Origin: JBEIHX01 sp040381075 | Lineage (GTDB): Bacteria; Pseudomonadota; Alphaproteobacteria; Caulobacterales; Aquidulcibacteraceae | Direction of reading: 5' to 3' | NCBI GenBank assembly: GCA_040381075.1 | Contig: JBEIHX010000019.1 | Span: 5,945 to 69,944, forward strand | DNA length: 64,000 nucleotides | Shown: positions 8,611 to 17,692 of the stretch, in pieces | Layout of the letters: every line of letters starts with the position of its first letter | Position numbering within the stretch: the stretch's first letter is position 1 | Translations under genes and position numbers: made by a program | Notes under the pieces: model-generated | What the model saw: the letters and a program-made list of their open reading frames with translations, nothing else | Databases searched by the model: none | Told to the model about the DNA's origin: nothing

Positions 8611-9902
8611 TGGACACACGCATTGAGTCGATCCGTGCCAGGAGCGTTTGGGACAGCCGTGGGCGCCCGACGGTAGAGGCCGAGATTCACCTTGCAGATG
8701 GCGCCATTGGACGCGCAATCGCACCGTCCGGCGCATCCACAGGCTCCGGCGAGGCGCTCGACAAGCGTGACGGCGGCCCGCGCTTCGGCGGCTTTGGGGT
8801 GTCGCACGCCGTCGCCCTGATCAACGAGCGCGTCGGACCGGCGCTCACCGGTCTCGACGCCGGGCGCCAAACCGTGATCGATGGCGCGCTGGAAGAGCTC
8901 GATGGGACGGCGACGTTCACCGGCCTCGGGGGCAATGCAGCCATCGCGGTGTCGCTGGCCGCCGCACATGCGGCGGCGCGCACAAAGGCGCAGCCCCTGT
9001 GGATGCACCTGGCTGACGGCGCCGAGGTGTCCCTGCCCGTGCCGGAGATCCAGATTTTTGGCGGCGGGGCACACGCCGCGGGCGCACTGGACCTGCAGGA
9101 TCTCATGATCGTGCCCTTTGGCGCTGGATCATTTCGCGAAGCACTGGAGTGGACGGCGGAAGTCTACCGGGCGGCTGGCGCGCGGCAGCACGCCTCGGCA
9201 CGCCGTCACGGCGTCGCCGATGAGGGCGGCCATTGGCCTGACTTCATCAGCAACGAAGCCGCATTGCAGGCTGTGCTCGACGCCATTGAGACGGCCGGCT
9301 TCTGCCCACGCACAGAGATCGCGATCTCGGTCGATGTGGCTGCAACGCAATTGTTCGGGGACGGCCGCTACCATCTGCGCGCCGAGGGACGCTGCCTGAC
9401 GCCGCAGGCCTGGGCGGGTCAGATTGAGGCATGGCTGGGCGCATACCCCATCCGGATCCTTGAGGATCCTTTCGCAGAGCACGACATGGAGGCGCATGCG
9501 CGCCTGACCGCGGGGTTCGGCGCACGCGTGCAGATCGTCGGTGACGATCTCTTGGTTACAGACGCGAGGCGCGTTCGCATCGCAGCTGAGACCGGCGCCT
9601 GCAATACCCTGCTGTGCAAGCCGAACCAGGCAGGAACGCTCACTCGGGCGCGGGCCGCCTTCGACGCAGCGGCCGCAGCCGGATGGCGCACCATCGTCTC
9701 CGCGCGGTCCGGCGAAAGTGAGGATGTGACCATTGCCCACCTTGCCGTTGGCTGGAATGCACGCCAGGTCAAGGTCGGCTCCTTTTCGCGCTCCGAGCGG
9801 ATGGCCAAGTGGAACGAGCTCTTGCGAATTGAAGAAACGCTTGCAAACGAGGCAGCCTATGCCGGGGCTTCGATTTTTGCGCCGCGGTCAACCGCATCAT
9901 GA
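8610..9902 (+). CDS. Enolase-like protein with altered active-site residues
   Basis: This 430-residue protein aligns along its whole length with enolase. Kept residues are the mobile loop SGASTG (40-45), His155, Glu205 in ADEGG, metal ligands Asp242, Glu285 and Asp312, Lys337 in CKPNQAGTLT, Arg366 and Ser367 in ARSGESED, and Lys388. Changed are the conserved SHRSGE, which reads SARSGE (Ala365 at yeast His373), and the QEFM glutamate, which is Asp164 in LQDLM. These changes, plus location between a kinase and a 2-hydroxyacid dehydrogenase with overlapping start and stop codons, suggest a paralogue acting on a different 2-phospho acid rather than the glycolytic enzyme. Glycolytic activity is not excluded. 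Confidence 0.85.
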   Translation: MDTRIESIRARSVWDSRGRPTVEAEIHLADGAIGRAIAPSGASTGSGEALDKRDGGPRFGGFGVSHAVALINERVGPALTGLDAGRQTVIDGALEELDGTATFTGLGGNAAIAVSLAAAHAAARTKAQPLWMHLADGAEVSLPVPEIQIFGGGAHAAGALDLQDLMIVPFGAGSFREALEWTAEVYRAAGARQHASARRHGVADEGGHWPDFISNEAALQAVLDAIETAGFCPRTEIAISVDVAATQLFGDGRYHLRAEGRCLTPQAWAGQIEAWLGAYPIRILEDPFAEHDMEAHARLTAGFGARVQIVGDDLLVTDARRVRIAAETGACNTLLCKPNQAGTLTRARAAFDAAAAAGWRTIVSARSGESEDVTIAHLAVGWNARQVKVGSFSRSERMAKWNELLRIEETLANEAAYAGASIFAPRSTAS

Positions 9903-10837
9903 AGGTACTGCTGCACTACGAGGCCGGCCCCGCCCTGCAGGCGCAGGTCGCTGGCCTGGCCGCACGGGGATTGGACGTCACGGTATGCGCGCAGGCGGAC
10001 GAAGACGGCTTCAATGCAGCCCTCCCGGACGTTGAAGCGATCTGGCATGTGCTCAAACCGATTACGCCGGCGCATATCGCCAGGGCAGGCAGGCTGAGGC
10101 TGATCCAGAAAATCGGCGTCGGCGTCAACACGATTGCGCTTGAGGCGGCGCGCGCCGCAGGCGTCGCGGTGTGCAACATGCCGGGGGCAAACACGCGTGC
10201 GGTCGCTGAAATGACGCTGCTGCACATGCTCGCCGCGCTCCGTCGCCAGCCCCGCCTGGACGCGCTGGTGCGCAGCGGCGCCTGGACCCCGGACGCGGCG
10301 ACACGCGACTCGTTTGGCGAGATCGGCGGGCGGGTGGTGGGGTTCGTCGGATTTGGCGCAGCGCCACAGATGCTGGCCCCGGTTCTGGAAGCGATGGGCG
10401 CCCAGGTGGTCTACTGGGCGCGCACTGACAAGAGCAGCATATATCCCCGCCTGCAGCTTGATGAGCTTCTGGCGCTCGCAGACATCGTCAGCATTCATGT
10501 TCCGCTGACCGAAGACACAAGGGCGATGATCGGTGAGAGGCAGTTGCGGACCATGAAGCGGGGCGCCGTCCTCGTCAATACGGCGCGCGGCGGCATCGTT
10601 GACGAGCACGCCCTTCTTGACGCGCTCACAAGCAGCCGCCTGACGGCTGCCGGGCTTGATGTGTTTGCCGAGGAACCGGCCCCGGCGGCCAATCCCCTCT
10701 TTGCATTGGACCAGGTCGTCGTCACGCCGCATACGGCATGGCTCACGCAGGAATCCTGGACGCGCAGCCTTGCAATCGCCGTGGAGAATGCCCTGGCGCT
10801 CAGGCGGGGCGAACGGCTGCGCCACCAGGTGATTTGA
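9899..10837 (+). CDS. D-isomer-specific 2-hydroxyacid dehydrogenase
   Basis: A 312-residue NAD(P)-dependent oxidoreductase of the D-2-hydroxyacid family. Catalytic residues are visible: Arg in NTARGGIVDE, Glu in FAEEP, and His in TPHTAW. The Rossmann glycine motif reads GFGAAP, so the last Gly of GxGxxG is a proline, which is unusual. It starts by an ATGA overlap with the enolase-like gene and closes the three-gene cassette. Its likely role is to interconvert a 2-hydroxy and a 2-oxo acid in the same route as the kinase and the enolase-like enzyme (inference). The 3' end is 9 bases from the convergent VOC gene. Confidence 0.88.
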   Translation: MKVLLHYEAGPALQAQVAGLAARGLDVTVCAQADEDGFNAALPDVEAIWHVLKPITPAHIARAGRLRLIQKIGVGVNTIALEAARAAGVAVCNMPGANTRAVAEMTLLHMLAALRRQPRLDALVRSGAWTPDAATRDSFGEIGGRVVGFVGFGAAPQMLAPVLEAMGAQVVYWARTDKSSIYPRLQLDELLALADIVSIHVPLTEDTRAMIGERQLRTMKRGAVLVNTARGGIVDEHALLDALTSSRLTAAGLDVFAEEPAPAANPLFALDQVVVTPHTAWLTQESWTRSLAIAVENALALRRGERLRHQVI

Positions 10838-10846
10838 AGTCCGGTC

Positions 10847-11422
10847 TCAACTGGCGGAACGAAAGGCTGTGACTTCGCGTTGATCAAGGGTCTTCGCGCC
10901 GAAGCGTTCTTCCTTGATCGCGCGCGTGCGGTTGGACCATTCCTGCGTGACCTTCCGGGCGTCAGCCTCCTCGGCGTCCATGATCTTCATGTACTCAGGG
11001 GTCCGGCAGGTGATCTCGCACTGGTACCCGTTTGGATCGTAGAAATAAATGGAATGAACGAAGCCGTGGTCGATCGGACCGTAGCACTTGATGCGGGCGT
11101 CGCGAATCTTCTGTTTCCAGCGCTCCAGATCCGCCATGCAGCTGATTTCGAAAGCGATGTGAACGTCGAAACTGTCCTTCTGTTCGAACTGTGCCGCCGT
11201 GGCCGTGTAGGGATCATCGAAAAACGCCACGCAGGATCCTTCGCCCATTTCAAAGAACAGGTGCATGTATTCGCGCTTGATGTCGGTGCCTGAGATCTCG
11301 TCGAACGCCAGTGCGGCCCTGTAACGCAGCCCCAGAACGTCCTCATAGAACCACCGGGTCTGCTCTGCATCACGACACCGGTATGCAGCATGGTGAATGC
11401 GCTCTATGAGGGACAGTGACAT
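10847..11422 (-). CDS. VOC-superfamily metalloprotein (glyoxalase/extradiol dioxygenase fold)
   Basis: About 191 residues from the ATG at 11422, which has a GGAG 8 bases upstream; a longer frame to 11536 lacks that support. A single pair of VOC modules is visible, with candidate metal ligands His in IERIHHAAY, His in FDVHIAFEI and Glu in NGYQCEITC. The family includes glyoxalases, epimerases and ring-cleaving dioxygenases. It is divergent from an HsaA-like aromatic hydroxylase 200 bases away, so a ring-cleavage or related step on a hydroxylated aromatic is plausible, but this is inference. Confidence 0.8.
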   Translation of the reverse strand: MSLSLIERIHHAAYRCRDAEQTRWFYEDVLGLRYRAALAFDEISGTDIKREYMHLFFEMGEGSCVAFFDDPYTATAAQFEQKDSFDVHIAFEISCMADLERWKQKIRDARIKCYGPIDHGFVHSIYFYDPNGYQCEITCRTPEYMKIMDAEEADARKVTQEWSNRTRAIKEERFGAKTLDQREVTAFRSAS

Positions 11423-11623
11423 TGCTTGCTCCGCTTGGTCTGGCGCCAGGTCATTGGGTGCAGGGGGCTGCGCGCATCTGATCCGCGCGCCCGCCTGAGG
11501 CGCGGACATGTTCGCCCGAGGCGGGATCATCTGCAACCATCTGCTGGCCCGGCTGTCTCGTCAAGTATCTTGACAAAGTGGTCGGTCATGGCGAGGCTGG
11601 CGCGAACTGCGGAGGCCCCCTCG

Positions 11624-12856
11624 ATGCCGGATACTGCATACCCAGGGCAGGATGTTGCGCGCACCGCGCTGCAGCGCAGCCTGGTTGAACGCGCGAGGCG
11701 GCTGGCGCCGGGCATCGCTGCGCGCGCCGAAAGGGCCGAACGCGAGCGGCGGATCCCGGACGAAACCATTGCCGAGGTCGCTGACGCAGGGCTGTTTGCG
11801 ACAATGGTTCCACGCCGCTATGGCGGTCACGAACTTGGGGTGAGCGCGCTGGTGAACATCATGCGCGAGTTGAGCCCTTTGTGCGTTTCATCCGGGTGGA
11901 CCATTGCATTCTACATGGCCCACAATTGGATGTGGTGTCTGTTGCCTGAAGAAGCACAACAGGAAATTTTCGATGGCAGGTCCTATTGCCTGGGGCCAGT
12001 CATGGTGGCGCCTGCGGTGCGCGCGCGCCGAGAGAACGGCGGCTTTCGCATCAATGGAGCGGCGAAGTGGGCGACCGGCGCGGCGCATGCGTCATGGTGC
12101 ATGGTGTCGGGGATTGTCGAAGACGCTGACGGGCCGGCCGCGACGCCGGCTGGAGGGCCAAAGCCGCCCGATGTTCGCCTGTTCGCGATGCCCTGGCGTG
12201 ACGTCAGGATGATCGAGACGTGGCGTACCTCCGGCATGGCGGCGACGGCGAGCCATGACGTGGTGTTTGACGACGTCTGGATTCCCGGGCACCGCGTGAT
12301 GAATGTGACGCCCGCCCGGAGCGGTCAGGCGGAAGGCGCGCGCATCCACACGTCGGCGATCTACAATACGGCGTTCACGCCGCTCCTGTGCATCAGCGCA
12401 CTGACCCCGCTGGTCGCAGGCGCGTTGGGAGCAGCGTCCCACGCGGTGGAGCGCGCCAAGGCGTTCCAGAGCTCATATTCCGGGCGCACAAGCGCGGACA
12501 ACGTGGCGACCCAGATCCGGCTCGGCAAGGCGGATCTGGCGGCGAAGGCCGCCTCAACGCTGCTGGACGCCCTTGCCGCGGACATCGAGCAGGACTCGCT
12601 GTCGCCCCCCGTGCCGATCGAATCGCGCGCGCGTCAGCGTGCGCAGGCGTCCTACATCGCCAATCTGTGCCGCGACACGGTGACGTCCCTGGCCCATGGC
12701 GCCGGGGCCAGCGGGCACATGCTGGAGTCACCCATCCAGCGCGCCTTTCGCGACATCAGCATGGCCGCCTGCCACGTCGTGTTCGACCAGGACCCGACAA
12801 TGGAACTGCACGGCAGGATGATCCTGGGAATGCCCCCGCCGGTCATCTTGGCCTGA
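11624..12856 (+). CDS. HsaA-like flavin-dependent monooxygenase, acyl-CoA dehydrogenase fold
   Basis: About 410 residues from the ATG at 11624, chosen for a perfect GGAGG 8 bases upstream; ATG 11588 is an alternative. It has the acyl-CoA dehydrogenase fold but resembles the oxygenase part of two-component flavin monooxygenases (HsaA, p-hydroxyphenylacetate hydroxylase). Signs are VPRRYGGHELG near the N-terminus, GWTIAFYMAHNWM, INGAAKWATGAAHASW, TWRTSGMAATASHDVVFDDVWIP split across the middle domain, and GHMLESPIQRAFRDI near the C-terminus. Such enzymes ortho-hydroxylate phenols with reduced flavin from a separate reductase, which is not seen nearby. A MarR gene lies convergent and overlaps its 3' end. 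Confidence 0.82.
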   Translation: MPDTAYPGQDVARTALQRSLVERARRLAPGIAARAERAERERRIPDETIAEVADAGLFATMVPRRYGGHELGVSALVNIMRELSPLCVSSGWTIAFYMAHNWMWCLLPEEAQQEIFDGRSYCLGPVMVAPAVRARRENGGFRINGAAKWATGAAHASWCMVSGIVEDADGPAATPAGGPKPPDVRLFAMPWRDVRMIETWRTSGMAATASHDVVFDDVWIPGHRVMNVTPARSGQAEGARIHTSAIYNTAFTPLLCISALTPLVAGALGAASHAVERAKAFQSSYSGRTSADNVATQIRLGKADLAAKAASTLLDALAADIEQDSLSPPVPIESRARQRAQASYIANLCRDTVTSLAHGAGASGHMLESPIQRAFRDISMAACHVVFDQDPTMELHGRMILGMPPPVILA

Positions 12857-13331
12857 GCCTGCCATTTTTTCCGGACGCGAGGCTGACTGGCGCCCAACTT
12901 GACTCCGGCGCGGTGCGCAGCCGCTCGCACACCTCTTCGCCCAATCGCTCGGCAAGGATGGCGTCAAGGGCGGCGAGCACCGCGCGCGCCTCCTGGCGCA
13001 TTGCAGCGCCTTCCGGAGCCAAGGCAATGATCTTGCAGCGCTTGTCGGCTGGATCCGACGCCAGAGTGACCAGTTTTTTGGCGACCAGCAACGCCAGGGT
13101 CTGGTTGATCGCCTGCCGGCTCAAACCCAGTTGGCGCGAGACTTCCGTGGGCCGCGTGATGCCGGCGGCCGCGAGCAGCATCACCTGTGATTCGCCTCGT
13201 GACAGCTGGCTCCACCCGCGTGCGGCGATCGCTTCCTGCAGAGCGCGATCGTACCAAATGAAAGTGCGCAGAAACTGCCACATCAGCAGCGTGTCGGATG
13301 CGGCGCGGGAGGGAGGGGGCCGGTTTTGCAT
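12843..13331 (-). CDS. MarR-family transcriptional regulator
   Basis: A 162-residue winged-helix regulator. The recognition region is TRPTEVSRQLGLSRQAINQ followed by LVAKKLVTLASDPADKRCK, the wing with the family Asp-x-Arg pattern. Such proteins usually repress a neighbouring catabolic gene and are released by an aromatic ligand. Its 3' end overlaps the convergent flavin monooxygenase by 14 bases, so that gene and the VOC gene are its likely targets (inference). I found no clear palindrome to call its operator. Confidence 0.88.
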   Translation of the reverse strand: MQNRPPPSRAASDTLLMWQFLRTFIWYDRALQEAIAARGWSQLSRGESQVMLLAAAGITRPTEVSRQLGLSRQAINQTLALLVAKKLVTLASDPADKRCKIIALAPEGAAMRQEARAVLAALDAILAERLGEEVCERLRTAPESSWAPVSLASGKNGRLRPR

Positions 13332-13414
13332 GGTTCGCAGCGTCTTTCACAATACCAGGGCGACGGGGGCCGCCGGAAGCAGTTTCCCCACTGTGGCTGT
13401 CCGCCGCAGGCAGA

Positions 13415-14323
13415 CTATGGCTCGGGCTGAGACTGTGGGGCCAGAGGCCCGGTGACCATATACTTTCTGGCCAGTTGGGCGACGGCTGCGCTGTCAGCGC
13501 GGGCGCGGGCCGACAGTGACCATGCCTCGGCGACGCGCGCGCGCGCCGACTCAAAGGACGGGGCGCCCGCGGGGGTGCGCGCCTCCAGGCGCACGAAGTG
13601 CAGCCCGGCGGGCGTTTGAAAGGGCCCTGCCCAGATCCCGAAGCGCGCCTGCGGACCAAACAACGCGTTTGCCGCGTCATCGCCCAGGCGCTCCCCGACC
13701 CAGCGACGGGACCGCGCGCGCTGGGCCGCAGGCCAGGGCGCGAGGTCGCCCTGCGCAGCCGGATCGGCGCCGCTCAACAGGGCGGCGCGAACCTCGCCCG
13801 CCCGACGCGTGTCCTGGCTCTCGCGCTGGGCCAGAAAGACATGCGAGAATGACGCCGCCGCCTCGACGCGAAATTCGGCCTGGTTCGCAACAAAGTAAGC
13901 CCTGAGCTCAGCCTCCGAGGGCGCCGGCGCGGCGGCGGTTTCCAGGGATGTGGCGAGGGTTCGCACCATCACCGCCCGCACAGCCGGACTGTCCCGGTGA
14001 AGGCCGATCGCGAGCGCCTCGCGATAGAGCACTTCGTCACGCACGAACGAATCGCGAAGCGCAGCGCGCTCTGCAGGCGTCATGGAGCGGACTTCTGCAA
14101 GCGCATCGGAATAGCTGTAGCCGGCGACGCGTTGCTGCAGGTAGCGGCCAAGGCCCGCCTCATCGACGACAATGCGTCTGTCGCTCTCCGCGCGATCGGG
14201 CAGGAGCGACGCGAGTGCGAATACAGCCCCCGCCGCCAGGAAAAAATGTCCGATCGGTTCGCTGCGGAAGCGCCGCCAGAATGCGCTGAGCGCAGCTGCG
14301 TTCGCCACCGTGCCCTCCCTCAC
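13415..14323 (-). CDS. Membrane-anchored parvulin-type peptidyl-prolyl isomerase
   Basis: About 302 residues. One N-terminal transmembrane segment (GHFFLAAGAVFALASLL) is followed by a SurA/PpiC-like chaperone region rich in helices and a degenerate rotamase domain with SFSHVFLA, a GD-APW segment and GPFQTPAGLHFVRLE. It probably faces the periplasm and helps fold secreted or outer-membrane proteins. The start is GTG at 14323, overlapping the MFS stop; a second GTG at 14308 is better placed behind an AGGGAGGG and may be the real start. The gene is coupled to the MFS transporter and divergent to the DUF3604/HupE pair. Confidence 0.78.
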   Translation of the reverse strand: MREGTVANAAALSAFWRRFRSEPIGHFFLAAGAVFALASLLPDRAESDRRIVVDEAGLGRYLQQRVAGYSYSDALAEVRSMTPAERAALRDSFVRDEVLYREALAIGLHRDSPAVRAVMVRTLATSLETAAAPAPSEAELRAYFVANQAEFRVEAAASFSHVFLAQRESQDTRRAGEVRAALLSGADPAAQGDLAPWPAAQRARSRRWVGERLGDDAANALFGPQARFGIWAGPFQTPAGLHFVRLEARTPAGAPSFESARARVAEAWSLSARARADSAAVAQLARKYMVTGPLAPQSQPEP

Positions 14324-15672
14324 GCGTACGTCTGCGCCTCAGCGATCGCTGCGCGCACCTGCTTCAGCCCGCTGAGCATGATCACCGCAGCCAACGGGAT
14401 GAGGATCGCAGAGGCCAGGGCCAGCGACTTGTTCAATGCAGCGTCTGAGCGGAAGACGAAATCCGTCAACACCGCCACCACGGTCGGCCCAAGACCCAGA
14501 CCGAGCAGGTTGGCGGTCAGCAGGAACAGGGCCACCGCCTGCCCGCGCATCTGATTGGGCGTCATCAGTTGCATGACGCCGCCGGACAGGCCGCCCTGGA
14601 AGGCCGAGAAAAACACCGCAGCCGCGAGGCATGCCACACCCAGCGTCGGCGTCGATACGAATGCGAGCAGGATCGCGAACGGGGCCATGCCCGCCATCGA
14701 CAGGAGAATGATCCGGCTGTAGGCGTCCCTCCGCCCGCCAGCGAAGCTTCGGTCGGCCAGGACGCCGCCCGTGAGCAGCCCGAGCGTGCCGGCGGTCATC
14801 ATCACGGCGCCGAACGTGAGGCCTGCCTCAGCCCTCGAATACCCAAATGTGCGCACGAGATATTCCGGGCCCCAGATGTTCAGACTGAACACGGCCATGA
14901 TGAAGATCGACGCTCCGATGACGTGCGTGGCGACTGCGCGCCGGCGCGTGGCGAAATAGGCGAGAACGGTGCTGATCGGAACCTGCTGCGCGTGATGGGC
15001 GCCGGGAAACAGTCCTGTGCGCTGGGGCTCGCGCACCGTCATCATCAGCAGGGCGATCAGCAGGCCTGGCGCGCCGACGAACAGGAACGTCGCCTGCCAG
15101 CCATGAACCTCGCCAAGCACCGGCAGTCTGACTGCGCCGATGTCTTGAGTGAGTGCTATGACCTGGCCGCCAATCATGTAGGCGAGACCGGATCCGATCG
15201 TCACGCCAAGCGTGAAGACGCTGAAGGCGCGGGCCAGCATGTGCTTGGGAAAATAGTCTGATATCAGTGAGTAGGCGGCAGGCGAAAGGGTCGCTTCGCC
15301 AACCCCGACGCCCATTCGTGCAAGGAACAACTGCCAAAACCCCTGCGCCAACCCGCAGGCCGCGGTCATCAGGCTCCAGAAACTGATGCCGATCGCGATC
15401 AGCCACCGTCGGCTGTGGCGATCGGCGATGCGGGCAAGCGGCAGCCCCATGATCGAATAGAAGATTGCGAAGGCCAGCCCGGCCAGAAGACTGTACTGTG
15501 TGTCAGAGATGCTGAAGGTGGCGCGAATTGGTCCGACCAGGAGCCCCATGATCATGCGATCGATGAAGGAACAGGTTTGCGCCAGCATGAGGACAGAGAC
15601 GACGTACCAGGCGTAGCCGAGGCCGGCAGGCGCGGTGCGCGTGGCCGACGTTGCCGCCCCCCCCCTCTTCAT
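14320..15672 (-). CDS. Major facilitator superfamily transporter
   Basis: A 450-residue protein with twelve predicted membrane helices. The loop 2-3 signature is visible as LPLARIADRHSRRWLIA, and motif DRMIMGLLVGPI lies in the first helix. It is a probable secondary transporter of the inner membrane, of the type often found beside catabolic and TonB genes in related bacteria; substrate and direction are unknown. Its stop overlaps the start of the isomerase gene. The start ATG lies in a run of C residues on the plus strand, 215 bases from the divergent DUF3604 start. Confidence 0.88.
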   Translation of the reverse strand: MKRGGAATSATRTAPAGLGYAWYVVSVLMLAQTCSFIDRMIMGLLVGPIRATFSISDTQYSLLAGLAFAIFYSIMGLPLARIADRHSRRWLIAIGISFWSLMTAACGLAQGFWQLFLARMGVGVGEATLSPAAYSLISDYFPKHMLARAFSVFTLGVTIGSGLAYMIGGQVIALTQDIGAVRLPVLGEVHGWQATFLFVGAPGLLIALLMMTVREPQRTGLFPGAHHAQQVPISTVLAYFATRRRAVATHVIGASIFIMAVFSLNIWGPEYLVRTFGYSRAEAGLTFGAVMMTAGTLGLLTGGVLADRSFAGGRRDAYSRIILLSMAGMAPFAILLAFVSTPTLGVACLAAAVFFSAFQGGLSGGVMQLMTPNQMRGQAVALFLLTANLLGLGLGPTVVAVLTDFVFRSDAALNKSLALASAILIPLAAVIMLSGLKQVRAAIAEAQTYA

Positions 15673-15887
15673 GTGCGTCCCCTGTCAAGCCAGCGTGCGC
15701 GCAGGCCCTGCGACGGGAAGTAGAGTTGAGCCTGCGAGACCGGTCAATCAGGCAACGCGCGCTGCGACTGCCGGCCGCATGGTGCGCAATTGACCCACAA
15801 ACACACGTCCCGCAGATAGGAGATTGTGGTTTTTCGGGGCCCCGGCGCACCACGCCCGGCGACCTGTCTGCGAGAACGAAGGCGACG

Positions 15888-17681
15888 ATGCTGCGACTTC
15901 CCGGGGTTTCCCAGTTCCTGGTCGCCATATGTGTGGGCGCGATCGGTTCCTGCGTCCAGCCGGTCCGTGCGCCAGAGGCCGGCGCAGGGTCGCCGTCGCT
16001 GCAGGATGTCGCCGATCTGCGCTGCCCGGACGCCAATGACAGCGAGTACAACCTTTACTGGGGCGACCTGCATGTGCACACGTCCTACTCGCTCGACGCC
16101 TATGTGTACGGCACCGCGATCGATCCGGCCTCCGCCCTGGCGTTTGCGCGCGGCGCGGCGATCATCATGCCAGACGGCGAGACCAGGAAACAGATTGATC
16201 GCCCGCTCGACTTCATGGCCTTGACAGATCACGCAGAGACCTTCGACGTCATGTATCTGTGTACGGAGCCGACCCACGCAGACAAGCCATACTGCGCCCG
16301 GTTTCGCGGACTGAGCGGAACTGACAGCCAGAAGTCACAGGAAGGCTTCCGCTCATTCCTGCTGCCCGTCATTGCAGGCCGGAAGCCAGCCCCCTCCGCG
16401 CTGTGCAGTGAACCCGGCGTAGACTGCGAAGCAGCGGCGCGTGCGCAATGGCTGCGGGTTCAGGACCATGCCAACAAAGCCAATGAGCCCTGTACATTCA
16501 CCTCGTTCATCGGCAGCGAGTGGTCCGCCACGCCGGACAACCGGCATTGGCACCGAAACCTTATCTATGCGAACGATCGCGTGCCTGACCTTGCAATCGA
16601 CTATGTGCGCCACCCGAGCGTCGATGCGCTGTGGTCGGCGCTCGATGAGAACTGCCGGGCGGAGGACGGCTGCGATGTCCTCGCCATCCCGCACAACACA
16701 AATCTCGCAGAGGGTGGCGGTTTCGATGTCGAAGAGGCGAGCGCCGCCAGCTGGATCCAGCGCGCACATTACGAGAAGCTGATTGAGGTCTTTCAGGGCA
16801 AAGGCCAGAGCGAGTGCCTGCCTGAAACCTGGGACAATACCGACGCTGACTGCGGCTTTGAAGTGCTCTTTCCGCCGAACAAGGCCGACAGGGCCCGCAC
16901 TGACCCGACGTTTTACGCCGAGGTGCGCCGCAGTTACGCCCGTTCCCTCCTTGGCATTGGACTTAGATCTTATGCGGAGCACCCGGAACGCCGGCTCAAT
17001 CCGCTGCAGCTGGGGTTCATCGGCTCGACGGACACGCACTCAGCCTCTCCAGGCGACGTTGCTGAAACAAACTGGAAAGGCGATGCCTGGTCAGCAGGAG
17101 ATCGCTTCCGTGAGCGCCGGCTGCAGCGCCCGGACTACAATCCGGGCGGGCTTGTCGGCGTGTGGGCCAGGCAAAACACGCGTGCGGACGTGTTCGCCGC
17201 CTTGAAGGCGCGGCGCACATACGCCACGAGCGGGCCGCGGATCACCATGCGCTTCTTTGCACAAACCCATGGCGCTGGGGGTTTGTGCCGGGCTGACGGT
17301 CATAAGGACGCCGTGATGATGGGAGGGCAGTTCTCAAAGGCCGCTCATCCGCCTCGCTTCGCGGTTCTTGCACTGCAGGACCAGACGCCGCTGTCGCGCA
17401 TCGAGATCGTGAAAGGCTCTTTGACGGACGGCGTCGTTTCTGAACGCGTTCTGCCGTTGCGTTCCGATGAGAGCGGCTTCAGCCAGGCCTGCGTCGAATG
17501 GGTTGATCCAGACTTTGACCCAAAGAATCCGGCGTACTGGTATGCGCGGATTTCTGAGACGCCGACGCCGCGCTGGTCCCAGATTGATTGCCGCGCCATG
17601 GGCGTGTGCGACCGGTATCCGGGCCTCGATCGAACAATCCGCGAGCGGGCGTGGAGTTCGCCCATCTGGTATCTGCCATAG
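15888..17681 (+). CDS. DUF3604 lipoprotein, predicted PHP-like metal-dependent hydrolase
   Basis: About 597 residues from the ATG at 15888, preceded by AAGG and followed by a lipoprotein signal with lipobox IGSC. The DUF3604 hallmarks are clear: YWGDLHVHTSYSLDAY near the N-terminus, LTDHAETFDV, SEWSA, IPHNTN, IGSTDTHSA and a late RRTYATSGPRI. These histidine- and aspartate-rich motifs resemble PHP-type phosphoesterase metal sites, but family function is not established. An upstream in-frame extension to 15651 would destroy the signal peptide and is rejected. The stop is 12 bases before the HupE-like start. It is probably anchored to a membrane facing the periplasm. Confidence 0.88.
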   Translation: MLRLPGVSQFLVAICVGAIGSCVQPVRAPEAGAGSPSLQDVADLRCPDANDSEYNLYWGDLHVHTSYSLDAYVYGTAIDPASALAFARGAAIIMPDGETRKQIDRPLDFMALTDHAETFDVMYLCTEPTHADKPYCARFRGLSGTDSQKSQEGFRSFLLPVIAGRKPAPSALCSEPGVDCEAAARAQWLRVQDHANKANEPCTFTSFIGSEWSATPDNRHWHRNLIYANDRVPDLAIDYVRHPSVDALWSALDENCRAEDGCDVLAIPHNTNLAEGGGFDVEEASAASWIQRAHYEKLIEVFQGKGQSECLPETWDNTDADCGFEVLFPPNKADRARTDPTFYAEVRRSYARSLLGIGLRSYAEHPERRLNPLQLGFIGSTDTHSASPGDVAETNWKGDAWSAGDRFRERRLQRPDYNPGGLVGVWARQNTRADVFAALKARRTYATSGPRITMRFFAQTHGAGGLCRADGHKDAVMMGGQFSKAAHPPRFAVLALQDQTPLSRIEIVKGSLTDGVVSERVLPLRSDESGFSQACVEWVDPDFDPKNPAYWYARISETPTPRWSQIDCRAMGVCDRYPGLDRTIRERAWSSPIWYLP

Positions 17682-17692
17682 CGGCCGGCGCG

